Assembly: GCA_947630345.1 (NCBI GenBank)
Contig: CANRHF010000061.1
Span: 1-10,325 of the forward strand
Length of the DNA: 10,325 nucleotides
Direction of reading: 5' to 3'
Source: an uncultured Oscillospiraceae bacterium
GTDB lineage: Bacteria; Bacillota; Clostridia; Oscillospirales; Oscillospiraceae
The stretch's first letter is position 1; each line of letters opens with the position of its first letter. The notes under the pieces are model-generated. The model saw only the letters and a program-made list of their open reading frames with translations. It was not told the DNA's origin and ran no database searches. Of the stretch, positions 1 to 6,090 are shown piece by piece. The translations under genes were made by a program, and so were the position numbers.

Positions 1-956
1 AGGCTCACCGGCACCACCTTCGTCGGGTCGATCAGCGGGTGCCGCGCTTTTTTCAGCTCGATCCGGCCCTCCTGGTTAATCTCCGGCGGACAGGCTCGCA
101 TTTGGAAGGAAAGCCGGGCCTTGGCGAAGATCACGTCCAGCCGGATGAGCATTGCCAAACTCATGCAGATGTCCTCCCGGTGGGCCGCCGCCTCGTTGGA
201 CAGCTCCGCCAGGATTCGCTCGATCTCCTTCTTTTCCTTCAGCTCCAGCTCCCGCAGGGCGTTGTTGGCGTTGACGGCGGACACCGGCTCTACAAACAGC
301 GTGGAGCCGGTGGCGGATACGTCGTGGATCAGCCCCGGCACGTCGGCCTTGCACTCGCTCTTCACCGGCACCACATACCGCCCCTGACGGATAGTGATGA
401 TGGGCTCCCGCAGAAACTTGGCGTAGGCGGGAGAGGAAATGACCTTTTGCAGGCTGTCCCGAATTTTGGACTCCTGCTGGCGCATATGCCGCCGAATGTC
501 CGCCAGGGCCGGGCTGGCGGTGTCCGCGATCTCCTCCTCGGACAGGATTGCCCCGGTGATCCGATCCTCCAGATATTTGTTGGGAATTAAGGCCTGGAAC
601 AGGGGCGTCAGCACCGTGGTCTCCTCGGTGTCGTAGCTCTTGACCGACCGGGCGCAACGCAGCACCCCGGCGATGGAGAGCAGCTCCACCGGCTGAAGAC
701 AGCCGCCCCGCTCCGCCCGTTCCAGGGAGGCGGTGACGTCCTTCACCCCGTCAAAAGCGGGATTGCCCTTCACCTGGCAGATCCGGGCGGCGGCGTCGGT
801 CTGCTCCAGCAGCAGCCGCACCTCCTCCGGGTCGGTCTGGGGCTGTAGCTGCCGGCAGGCGGCCTTCCCCTCCTGGCTTCCGGCGTCTTGGGCCAGCTGT
901 TCCAAAACCTGGTCCAGCTCCAATTTCAGAAGCGAACGCTGATATAATTCAGACAT
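1..956 (-). CDS. mutS2: Endonuclease MutS2, N-terminal part (runs off left edge)
   Basis: The frame is open from ATG at 954-956 to the window edge: 318 codons, about 40% of a typical MutS2 of roughly 780 residues. It begins MSELYQRSLLKLELDQVLEQ. The middle holds the MutS-like core and clamp region, including EPIITIRQGRYVVPVK and HDVSATGSTLFVEP. The last visible residues, KARHPLIDPTKVVPVS, are the typical lead-in to the ATPase domain. That ATPase (Walker A) and the C-terminal Smr nuclease domain lie outside the window, so integrity cannot be judged. In this family MutS2 is an ATPase/nuclease that suppresses recombination, and it has also been linked to rescue of collided ribosomes. The start overlaps the end of recO by 8 bases (ATGTCTGA), with a GGAG sequence a few bases upstream, so it is probably co-transcribed with recO. 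Family identity is firm from sequence; function is from family knowledge. Confidence 0.93.
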   Translation of the reverse strand, partial: MSELYQRSLLKLELDQVLEQLAQDAGSQEGKAACRQLQPQTDPEEVRLLLEQTDAAARICQVKGNPAFDGVKDVTASLERAERGGCLQPVELLSIAGVLRCARSVKSYDTEETTVLTPLFQALIPNKYLEDRITGAILSEEEIADTASPALADIRRHMRQQESKIRDSLQKVISSPAYAKFLREPIITIRQGRYVVPVKSECKADVPGLIHDVSATGSTLFVEPVSAVNANNALRELELKEKKEIERILAELSNEAAAHREDICMSLAMLIRLDVIFAKARLSFQMRACPPEINQEGRIELKKARHPLIDPTKVVPVS

Positions 957-1716
957 GGTTTTCTCCGATACCTTCCATAAGTAGTGATTTGTAAAAATCC
1001 AGGGTGGAAAAGCCCCGTTCCAGCTGGGTAGCCAGATACGCCTCCGTCACCCGGGCCAGCCCCTTGCAGCGCTCCTCCGGCATGCGGAAGGAAAAGATCT
1101 TCTTCGCCGGGCAGGAACACAAATACCGCATGGCCGCCAGCTCCCCGGGGGTGACGGGCATCCGCAGCCCGCCGGATCGGTCATCCCGGCATCCGGCGCA
1201 CTCCAAATGCCCGGCGGACAAGTCGAACCTGCCGGCGTCCGGCCTTCCGCAGACATGGCAGCCCGTCAGATCCGGCGTATACCCCGCCAGGCAGGCCCCC
1301 CGAAGCTCAAAAACCGCCTTCACCATGGTCTCCGGCAGGGAAAGAGCCGTCAGCGCGTGGAGGCAGTTCAGGGTCAGGCTCAGCAGCTCCGGGTTGGGCA
1401 GATCCTCCTGGGACATGACCTCCGCCGCCTGGGCAAAATAGGTCCCCAGCGCTAATCTTTCCAGATCCTTCCGCAGGCCCAGAAAGGGCTCCACCGGGAC
1501 CGCCTCGTTGATGGTGTACATCCCCTTGTACTCAAACAGGGTAAACTCCCCCAGGGTCAGCAGCTGGCAAACGCCTGCCAGGGGACTGTTCCGGCGGCGC
1601 AGACCCCGGGCCTTCACCGTCAGCTTTCCGTGGCTGCCGGTGAGCAGGGTCAGCAGCGCGTCCCGGTCATTGTAATCCGTGATCCGCAGGACCAGTCCCC
1701 GGATGGTCAAATACAT
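949..1716 (-). CDS. recO: DNA repair protein RecO
   Basis: This is a 255-residue protein, the usual RecO length. RecO works in the RecFOR pathway, displacing SSB and helping load RecA onto gapped or single-stranded DNA. The N-terminal OB-fold is visible as MYLTIRGLVLRITDYNDRDA followed by GKLTVKARGLRR at about residues 30-41. A helical region follows, then a Cys4 zinc-binding site: C153 and C156 (CHVCG) with C173 and C176 (CAGC). The start ATG at 1716 has a strong AGGGAGG ribosome-binding site inside the upstream yqzL frame, and recO overlaps the 3' end of yqzL by 50 bases. Its own stop overlaps mutS2. Identity is secure from motifs, length and the era-yqzL-recO order known from Bacillus. Confidence 0.96.
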   Translation of the reverse strand: MYLTIRGLVLRITDYNDRDALLTLLTGSHGKLTVKARGLRRRNSPLAGVCQLLTLGEFTLFEYKGMYTINEAVPVEPFLGLRKDLERLALGTYFAQAAEVMSQEDLPNPELLSLTLNCLHALTALSLPETMVKAVFELRGACLAGYTPDLTGCHVCGRPDAGRFDLSAGHLECAGCRDDRSGGLRMPVTPGELAAMRYLCSCPAKKIFSFRMPEERCKGLARVTEAYLATQLERGFSTLDFYKSLLMEGIGENHV

Positions 1717-1810
1717 GGTCTTCCTCCCTGCGTTTGGCCTGATGGTACATCAGGTACGCCTCCGGCGCGCCGGTCTCCCAAAACAGTTGCCAAAGCTCCT
1801 GTGCGTTCAT
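1667..1810 (-). CDS. yqzL: YqzL-family small protein
   Basis: This is a 47-residue protein translated as MNAQELWQLFWETGAPEAYL (residues 1-20), then MYHQAKRREEDHV and a tail ending in TGA at 1667-1669. The pattern LW-x-LF-x-x-TG-x-x-x-x-YL-x-Y resembles the YqzL family, a tiny protein of unknown function encoded between era and recO in Bacillus and relatives. This gene occupies exactly that place. I chose the start at 1810 because GGAGG (1818-1822) lies 7 bases upstream; an ATG at 1816 in the same frame touches the Shine-Dalgarno sequence directly and is less likely. The last 15 codons run out of frame over the start of recO, an overlap of 50 bases, so translation may be coupled. The family call rests on position and a short motif; no function is known. 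Confidence 0.82.
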   Translation of the reverse strand: MNAQELWQLFWETGAPEAYLMYHQAKRREEDHVFDHPGTGPADHGLQ

Positions 1811-1817
1811 GTTCATC

Positions 1818-1822
1818 CCTCC
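1818..1822 (-). promoter_or_regulatory. Ribosome-binding site deciding the yqzL start
   Basis: The minus strand reads GGAGG here. It abuts the ATG at 1816 almost directly but lies 7 bases from the ATG at 1810, which favours the inner start. Confidence 0.6.
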
Positions 1823-1876
1823 GGGAATAGCTTTCGCCGCGCGGAGGAAATTAGTCCTGGAAAAAAATGCTTGCCT

Positions 1877-2770
1877 TCAATCCTTGTCGGTGTAGCCGAA
1901 GCCCCGCACCAGGCGGTCGCTTTCCCGCCAATTCTCCTTGACCTTCACCCAGGTGGTCAAATAGACCCGCTCGCCCATGAACTTTTCACAGTCCGCCCGG
2001 GCCAGGGTGGAAATTTTTTTCAGCATGGCCCCCTGCTTGCCGATAATGATTCCCTTGTGGCTGGCCTTTTCGCAGTAGATGGTCGCGTCGATATCGATAA
2101 TGCCGTTGTCCCGCTGGGAAAACCGCTCGATTTCCACCGCCGTCCCGTGGGGGATCTCCTTATCCAGGCACCAGAGCAGCTTTTCACGGATGATCTCCGC
2201 CATCACCTGCCGCTCCGGCTGATCGGTGGTGGCGTCCTCGGGAAAGAGGAACGGGCTCTCCTGGGCGTATTTTCCGCACTGGACCAGCAGCTCCTCCAAA
2301 CCGTCCCCGGTTTTGGCGGAGATGGGGATGATGGCGTCGAAATTCGCCGCCTGGGCATAGACCGCCATCACCTCCAGCAGCTTGTCCTTCTCCACGGTGT
2401 CGATCTTGTTGATTACCAGCACGGCGGGGCATCCGCTGGCCTTGATCTGGGCCAGAAGCCCCTCCTCCTGAGGCCCTACATGGGCCACCGGCTCCACCAC
2501 CAGGAAGGCGGCGTCCACATCCGCGATGGACTCCCTGGCCACGGACACCATGTAGTTTCCCAGCTTCGTCCTTGGCCGGTGGAAGCCCGGCGTGTCCAGA
2601 AACACATACTGGGTATCTCCCCTGGTCAGCACCCCCCGGATCCGATTCCGGGTGGTCTGGGGCTTGTTGGACACAATGGCGATCTTCTCCCCCACCAGGG
2701 CGTTGAGCAGGGTGGACTTGCCCACGTTGGGCCGGCCGGAGAGGGTGATCAGCGCGATTTTAGTTGACAT
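1877..2770 (-). CDS. era: GTPase Era, 30S ribosome assembly factor
   Basis: This is a 297-residue protein, full length for Era. Era is a GTP-binding protein that binds the 3' end of 16S rRNA and helps mature the small ribosomal subunit. The G domain shows G1 GRPNVGKS (residues 12-19), the switch I region KPQTTRNRIRG (36-46), G3 DTPG (59-62), G4 NKID (121-124) and G5 SAK (151-153). The C-terminal KH domain carries the RNA-binding loop IIIGKQGAML (about 241-250) and ends near WRESDRLVRGFGY. The ATG at 2770 has GAGGTAA a few bases upstream. It lies 12 bases downstream of the DUF4236 gene and is followed by yqzL after a 66-base gap. All catalytic motifs are intact, and the assignment is secure. 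Confidence 0.98.
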   Translation of the reverse strand: MSTKIALITLSGRPNVGKSTLLNALVGEKIAIVSNKPQTTRNRIRGVLTRGDTQYVFLDTPGFHRPRTKLGNYMVSVARESIADVDAAFLVVEPVAHVGPQEEGLLAQIKASGCPAVLVINKIDTVEKDKLLEVMAVYAQAANFDAIIPISAKTGDGLEELLVQCGKYAQESPFLFPEDATTDQPERQVMAEIIREKLLWCLDKEIPHGTAVEIERFSQRDNGIIDIDATIYCEKASHKGIIIGKQGAMLKKISTLARADCEKFMGERVYLTTWVKVKENWRESDRLVRGFGYTDKD

Positions 2771-2782
2771 AACATTACCTCG

Positions 2783-3022
2783 TCACGATTCGGACTTTTT
2801 CTTTTTGGTCGTCTTTTTCTTCTTGTCCGGCTCCACAAGCTCCGTCAGATCCTGCTCGTAGGACAGCCCTGTCCCCGGCAGGCTCACGGTGGCCTTGGTC
2901 TTCCCGGTGGCGCTGCGGCCCACCCGGAAGCCCTTTACGCCTAAGCTGAAGCCCACCCCGGACTTGCTGAAATTGATCCGCAGGGGCCCCAGGTTGATGC
3001 TCTTCCGAAATTTCAGTCCCAT
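2783..3022 (-). CDS. DUF4236-domain small basic protein
   Basis: This is a 79-residue protein starting MGLKFRKSINLGPLRINFSK. The pattern F-R-K-S-I-x-L-G-P-x-R-x-N-x-S-K-S-G-V-G-x-S-x-G-V-K-G, followed by LPGTGLSY at about residues 48-55, is typical of DUF4236 proteins, whose function is unknown. The last 14 residues form a lysine-rich tail (DKKKKTTKKKK, then SES), encoded by locally A-rich sequence unlike the GC-rich surroundings. There is no signal peptide or membrane segment, so a soluble nucleic-acid-associated role is conceivable but unproven. The start has a good AAAGGAGAT ribosome-binding site. It sits 14 bases after ybeY and 12 bases before era, a place where Bacillus has dgkA and cdd. 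Family recognition is fairly firm; function is unknown. Confidence 0.85.
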   Translation of the reverse strand: MGLKFRKSINLGPLRINFSKSGVGFSLGVKGFRVGRSATGKTKATVSLPGTGLSYEQDLTELVEPDKKKKTTKKKKSES

Positions 3023-3036
3023 AGCGATCTCCTTTT

Positions 3037-3534
3037 CTATGTACGTCCCATGCCCCGGAGGTTGGCGGCGATGGCCTCCTCCCGGGCCCGCATCCTGGCC
3101 TTTTCCGGCCCCTCGTCCAGATGGTCATACCCCAGCAGATGGAGCATGGAGTGGATGGTCAGATACCCCACCTCCCGGCGGAGGCTGTGGCCGTACTCCT
3201 TGGCCTGACTTGCCGCCCGGCTCAGGCACAGACACATATCCCCCAAGGGACACATCCCGGTGTCCGGGTCCAGATACTCTTCCCAATTCTCCGGCAGCGC
3301 CCCGGGGGTCAGGGCGAACATGGGAAAGCTCAGCACATCCGTGGGGGCGTCTATATTCCGCCCCGCCTTGTTCACCGCCCGGATGCCCTTCTCATCGGTC
3401 ACCAGCACATTGATCTCACAGCTGACCGGCACTCCCTCGGCACTCAGGGCCGCGTCCACGCAGGAGCGGATAATCCCTTCCACCAGAGGCTTGCGCAGGG
3501 TGAACACATCGAACTGGATATTCACCTGATTCAT
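3037..3534 (-). CDS. ybeY: Endoribonuclease YbeY (rRNA maturation factor)
   Basis: This is a 165-residue metalloenzyme of the UPF0054 family, a single-strand-specific endoribonuclease that takes part in 16S rRNA 3'-end maturation and ribosome quality control. The metal-binding motif H-x3-H-x5-H is present as HSMLHLLGYDH, with H128, H132 and H138. The family motif TDVLSFP is at residues 65-71, followed by LGDMCLCLSRA at about 97-107. The ATG at 3534 overlaps the final TGA of the extended phoH frame (ATGA), and an AGGAGG ribosome-binding site lies 8 bases upstream inside that frame, so ybeY can be translated even though phoH is interrupted earlier. The gene ends in TAG, showing that TAG is used as a normal stop next door. 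Identity is secure. Confidence 0.96.
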   Translation of the reverse strand: MNQVNIQFDVFTLRKPLVEGIIRSCVDAALSAEGVPVSCEINVLVTDEKGIRAVNKAGRNIDAPTDVLSFPMFALTPGALPENWEEYLDPDTGMCPLGDMCLCLSRAASQAKEYGHSLRREVGYLTIHSMLHLLGYDHLDEGPEKARMRAREEAIAANLRGMGRT

Positions 3535-3707
3535 GTCGTTTTCCTCCTGCCTTTGACCTGTTTTTTCTCTTTTTTGGGCTCCTGAGGCTTGTCCGCCCGC
3601 TCATAAGCGTTGATGATCTCCTGGACCAGGGCGTGGCGCACCACGTCGGCGGAGGTCAGGCGGCAGATGGCGATATCCCGGACCCCCTCCAGCACTCGAA
3701 CGGCGTC
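3531..3707 (-). pseudogene. Detached C-terminal reading frame of PhoH, downstream of an in-frame TAG
   Basis: Immediately after the TAG that ends the PhoH frame, the same frame stays open for 58 codons and stops with TGA at 3531-3533, overlapping the ybeY start. The residues include RDIAICRLTSADVVRHALVQ and then EIINAYE, which match the conserved end of PhoH-family ATPases, followed by a lysine-rich tail. There is no ATG and no ribosome-binding site of its own before this block, so as written it is not expressed unless the TAG is read through. With it, PhoH would be 337 residues, close to the family's normal size. Confidence 0.8.
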
Positions 3708-4544
3708 CTACAGCCCGGACACCTTGTCCCCCGGCAGATCGATCTGGGTCACGTCCCCGGTGATGACGATCTTCGACCCGAAGCCCAGCCGGGTCAGAAA
3801 CATTTTCATCTGCTCCCGGGTGGTGTTCTGGGCCTCGTCCAAGATGATGAAGCTGTCGTCCAGGGTCCGGCCCCGCATATAGGCCAGGGGGGCCACCTCG
3901 ATGGAACCCCGCTCCTGATACTTCTGGAAGGTTTCCGCCCCCAGCATATCATACAGGGCGTCGTACAGCGGCCGGAGATAGGGATCCACCTTATTTTGCA
4001 AATCCCCTGGCAGGAAGCCCAGCCGCTCCCCCGCCTCCACCGCCGGTCGGGTGAGGATGATTCGGTTCACCGTCCGGTCCCGGAAGGCGGCCACCGCCGC
4101 CGCCACCGCCAGGTAGGTCTTGCCGGTGCCGGCGGGGCCCACGCCGATGGTGACGGTGTTTTTCCCAATGGCCTTCATATAATTTTGCTGGCCCACCGTC
4201 TTGGCCTTGATGGGCTTGCCCTTGGCGGTGATGCACACCACGTCCCGGGCCATCTGATTCACCTGGTCCTCGTTTCCCTCCTGGACCAGGGTGATCAGAT
4301 AGCGCACCCGCTGCTCGTCGATGGTCTCCCCCTTGGAGGCCAGGGCCAGCAGCCCTTCCAGGGTCCGCACGGCTTTATCCACCGCCTCCTCCTCGCCGGA
4401 GACCTTCAGATCTCCGCCTCGGTTTCCAATGGTCACGCCCAAGGCGGACTCGATGCGGTGCAGGTTTTCGTCCAGGGAGCCGAACACGGCGATGATATCC
4501 TCCACCCGCTCGGCGTTGACGGTTCTTTCAGTGATTTTCCCCAC
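3708..4544 (-). CDS. phoH: PhoH-family ATPase, truncated by an in-frame TAG
   Basis: As written this is a 278-residue protein starting with GTG at 4544. PhoH-like proteins are cytoplasmic P-loop ATPases with a helicase-like fold, thought to act in RNA metabolism alongside YbeY. An N-terminal region is followed by the conserved linker GQQNYMKAI (118-126), Walker A GPAGTGKT (136-143), the signature LTRPAVEAGERLGFLPGD (164-181), Walker B FIILDEAQN (232-240) and ITGDVTQIDLPG (261-272). The frame then stops at TAG (3708-3710), just after DKVSGL, yet continues as recognisable PhoH for 58 more codons. The truncation removes the conserved DVVRHALVQEIINAYE segment. Either a nonsense mutation or a base error explains this. 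The start overlaps yqfD by 17 bases, with GGAG upstream. Family identity is certain; whether it is functional is doubtful. Confidence 0.93.
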   Translation of the reverse strand: MGKITERTVNAERVEDIIAVFGSLDENLHRIESALGVTIGNRGGDLKVSGEEEAVDKAVRTLEGLLALASKGETIDEQRVRYLITLVQEGNEDQVNQMARDVVCITAKGKPIKAKTVGQQNYMKAIGKNTVTIGVGPAGTGKTYLAVAAAVAAFRDRTVNRIILTRPAVEAGERLGFLPGDLQNKVDPYLRPLYDALYDMLGAETFQKYQERGSIEVAPLAYMRGRTLDDSFIILDEAQNTTREQMKMFLTRLGFGSKIVITGDVTQIDLPGDKVSGL

Positions 4545-5724
4545 TTTCGATCATCTCCTCGCTGCGTACCCTGCCGATCATCTCCTGGCAGGCGTATTCC
4601 CCCGTCAGGCAAAATACGCCTCCCTCTTGAAGCAGATCGTCCCGGCGGTCCAGGATGCTGCCCGCCACCATCTGCATGCGCAGATAGTTCCCGGCGAAGG
4701 CGTCCAGCAGCGCTCGGGCGTCCTCGGGCGCCACCGGCCTGGTCTGGGCTTCCCGGTAGTACAGGGTCTCCACCGCCAGCGCCACCGGAAGCTGAAAGCC
4801 CCCCGGCAGGGTCAGCGGATACTGTGCATACATTTTATCACAACTACCACTGAAAATTCCACTGTCATTATAGAAATTTATCTGTTTTTTTCCAAAAATC
4901 AAGCTATATTTTTTCTCCACCCGGACAATCTCCCCTTTTTGGAGGAAATTTTCAGGGGTAACGGCCTCCAGCCTTCGCTGGGTCTGGGCAAAAACCTCCG
5001 CCTCCGCCTGGGTCGCCCGGAGAAACAGGCCGGTGTCGATATAGCCGGAGACCAGTACCTCCCCAGCTTGCACCGCCTGGCCCACCTTGCACAGCTGGTT
5101 CCCCCGGAGTACTGTGCAGGAGGAAATGACCCCGTCCCGGGCCGCCACGATGCTGCTGACGCCCATGGAGGGCTTTTCCGTCTGCTCCGCCTGGGTCCGC
5201 TCTCGGACGGAGATCACCGCCACGCAGCCCGCCGTATTCACCCCGGCCCACTGTAACTCCGGGATGGCTTCCAGCAGCCGGTTCTTCACCCGCTCGCTGC
5301 GCACCTCCCGGCGGGACGCCCCGAAGCCGATGCCGCAGTCCCGGGCCTGCTCGATGATCAGCCGGGTGGGCACAGTCTCGTTCCCCTGGACCTGAATGAA
5401 CAGCACCCGGGTGGGCAGGAACACCGCCAGCGCCAGCAATGCGGCCAGTCCCCCTACCAGCACGGGCCTCCTTTTCAGCCCCGCTAAGGCCCAGAACGCC
5501 CCCTGGCGGCGGAGGATCTCCAATTTCTCCCCCCGCCGCTCCAGAAGCTTTGCCACCCGGAAATAGTCCCGCCGGGCAACGGTCAGCTCGAAAGTCAGCG
5601 GGCCGGTCTGTTCCACCTGATACACCGGCGAACCCAAATTCGTCAGCGCCGAAAGGCTCCCTGCCAGATCGGCGCTGGTGATCCGCAGCCGCAGGCAGCC
5701 TGCCAGCGAACGAAAAATCCCCAT
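4528..5724 (-). CDS. yqfD: Sporulation protein YqfD
   Basis: This is a 398-residue protein, the same length as I recall for Bacillus subtilis YqfD, a mother-cell (sigma-E) sporulation membrane protein related to stage IV sporulation. The N-terminal 80 residues start MGIFRSLAGCLRLRITSADL and form a small alpha/beta domain. One clear membrane helix follows at about residues 87-107 (VLVGGLAALLALAVFLPTRV). A large, probably extracytoplasmic domain comes next, including VFLPTRVLFIQVQGNE and RTQAEQ. The ATG at 5724 shares one base with the yqfC stop (TAATG), so translation is probably coupled. The frame could be extended far upstream without a stop, but that would swallow yqfC, so this start is preferred. 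Its end overlaps phoH by 17 bases. Function is from family knowledge; the exact biochemical role is not known. Confidence 0.92.
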   Translation of the reverse strand: MGIFRSLAGCLRLRITSADLAGSLSALTNLGSPVYQVEQTGPLTFELTVARRDYFRVAKLLERRGEKLEILRRQGAFWALAGLKRRPVLVGGLAALLALAVFLPTRVLFIQVQGNETVPTRLIIEQARDCGIGFGASRREVRSERVKNRLLEAIPELQWAGVNTAGCVAVISVRERTQAEQTEKPSMGVSSIVAARDGVISSCTVLRGNQLCKVGQAVQAGEVLVSGYIDTGLFLRATQAEAEVFAQTQRRLEAVTPENFLQKGEIVRVEKKYSLIFGKKQINFYNDSGIFSGSCDKMYAQYPLTLPGGFQLPVALAVETLYYREAQTRPVAPEDARALLDAFAGNYLRMQMVAGSILDRRDDLLQEGGVFCLTGEYACQEMIGRVRSEEMIESGENH

Positions 5725-6005
5725 TATCCCCGCCTCCTGATCAGCGTCACGCTGTCGATCCTTCCGGCAATGACCAGCTGCTCCTTGGTCATCCGGGCCA
5801 GCTCCATTCCTTCGCCGCGGACGCAGATCTGCCCATAGCGCACCTGCACCCGGATCTGGTCCGCGCCGTATTCCGTCACGCCCATGTGATTCTCGATCAA
5901 GACCCGTTGATCTCCCGCCAATTCCACCAGCGGCTGCCCCGGCAGGGATTCTCCGGGCAGATCGATGCCCTCGGTAAGCCGCCGTAAAAGCTGTCTTCCC
6001 GGCAA
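5724..6005 (-). CDS. yqfC: Sporulation protein YqfC (YabP/YqfC family)
   Basis: This is a 93-residue protein starting at TTG 6003-6005, identical in length to the Bacillus subtilis YqfC as I recall it. The body carries family-typical strings: DQRVLIENHMGVTEYGADQI (32-51), then an RV-x-V-x-YG stretch and LVIAGRIDSVTL (77-88). YqfC belongs to the YabP/YqfC group of small sporulation proteins made in the mother cell; the gene is paired with yqfD and is sigma-E controlled in Bacillus. The TTG start is supported by AGGGAGGTG (6012-6020) lying 6 bases upstream. The frame stays open upstream to 6260, but that part runs through the divergent promoter region and into ylbJ antisense. The stop shares a base with the yqfD ATG. 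The exact molecular role is unknown. Confidence 0.9.
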   Translation of the reverse strand: MPGRQLLRRLTEGIDLPGESLPGQPLVELAGDQRVLIENHMGVTEYGADQIRVQVRYGQICVRGEGMELARMTKEQLVIAGRIDSVTLIRRRG

Positions 6006-6011
6006 TGGCCC

Positions 6012-6020
6012 CACCTCCCT
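6012..6020 (-). promoter_or_regulatory. Ribosome-binding site fixing the TTG start of yqfC
   Basis: The minus strand reads AGGGAGGTG, an almost perfect Shine-Dalgarno sequence, 6 bases before TTG. It decides the start over longer in-frame options that have no such site. Confidence 0.75.
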
Positions 6021-6043
6021 GGCAGAAGCATATGCCCAAATTG

Positions 6044-6072
6044 GGATTTTTTTCCCGGCCGGACCATAGATT
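6044..6072 (+). promoter_or_regulatory. Candidate sigma-E-type promoter for ylbJ
   Basis: GGATTTT (6044-6050), a 14-base spacer and CATAGATT (6065-6072) resemble the sporulation sigma-E pattern (-35 near GMATATT, -10 near CATACAnT, spacing 13-15). The -10 box is good and the -35 box only fair. Transcription would start just upstream of the ylbJ ribosome-binding site. YlbJ is a sigma-E gene in Bacillus, which fits. This is a visual call without matrix scoring. Confidence 0.45.
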
Positions 6073-6077
6073 CTTCC

Positions 6078-6085
6078 GAGGTGAT
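6078..6085 (+). promoter_or_regulatory. Ribosome-binding site fixing the TTG start of ylbJ
   Basis: GAGGTGAT lies 5 bases before TTG at 6091. The ATG at 6084-6086 overlapping it is in another frame and is not the start. Confidence 0.7.
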
Positions 6086-6090
6086 GATCC

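Noticed and set aside
1679..2767. A 362-codon plus-strand open frame opposite era
   Set aside because: It is antisense to the clearly conserved Era GTPase, shows shadow-type composition and has no domain.
3633..4853. A 406-codon plus-strand open frame opposite phoH and yqfD
   Set aside because: It is antisense to PhoH with its intact P-loop motifs, with H/G/P/Q-rich shadow composition and no plausible product.
6035..6053. CCCAAATTGGG followed by seven T residues as an intrinsic terminator
   Set aside because: The stem is only about four base pairs with a three-base loop, and it lies upstream of ylbJ between divergent genes, where a terminator makes little sense.
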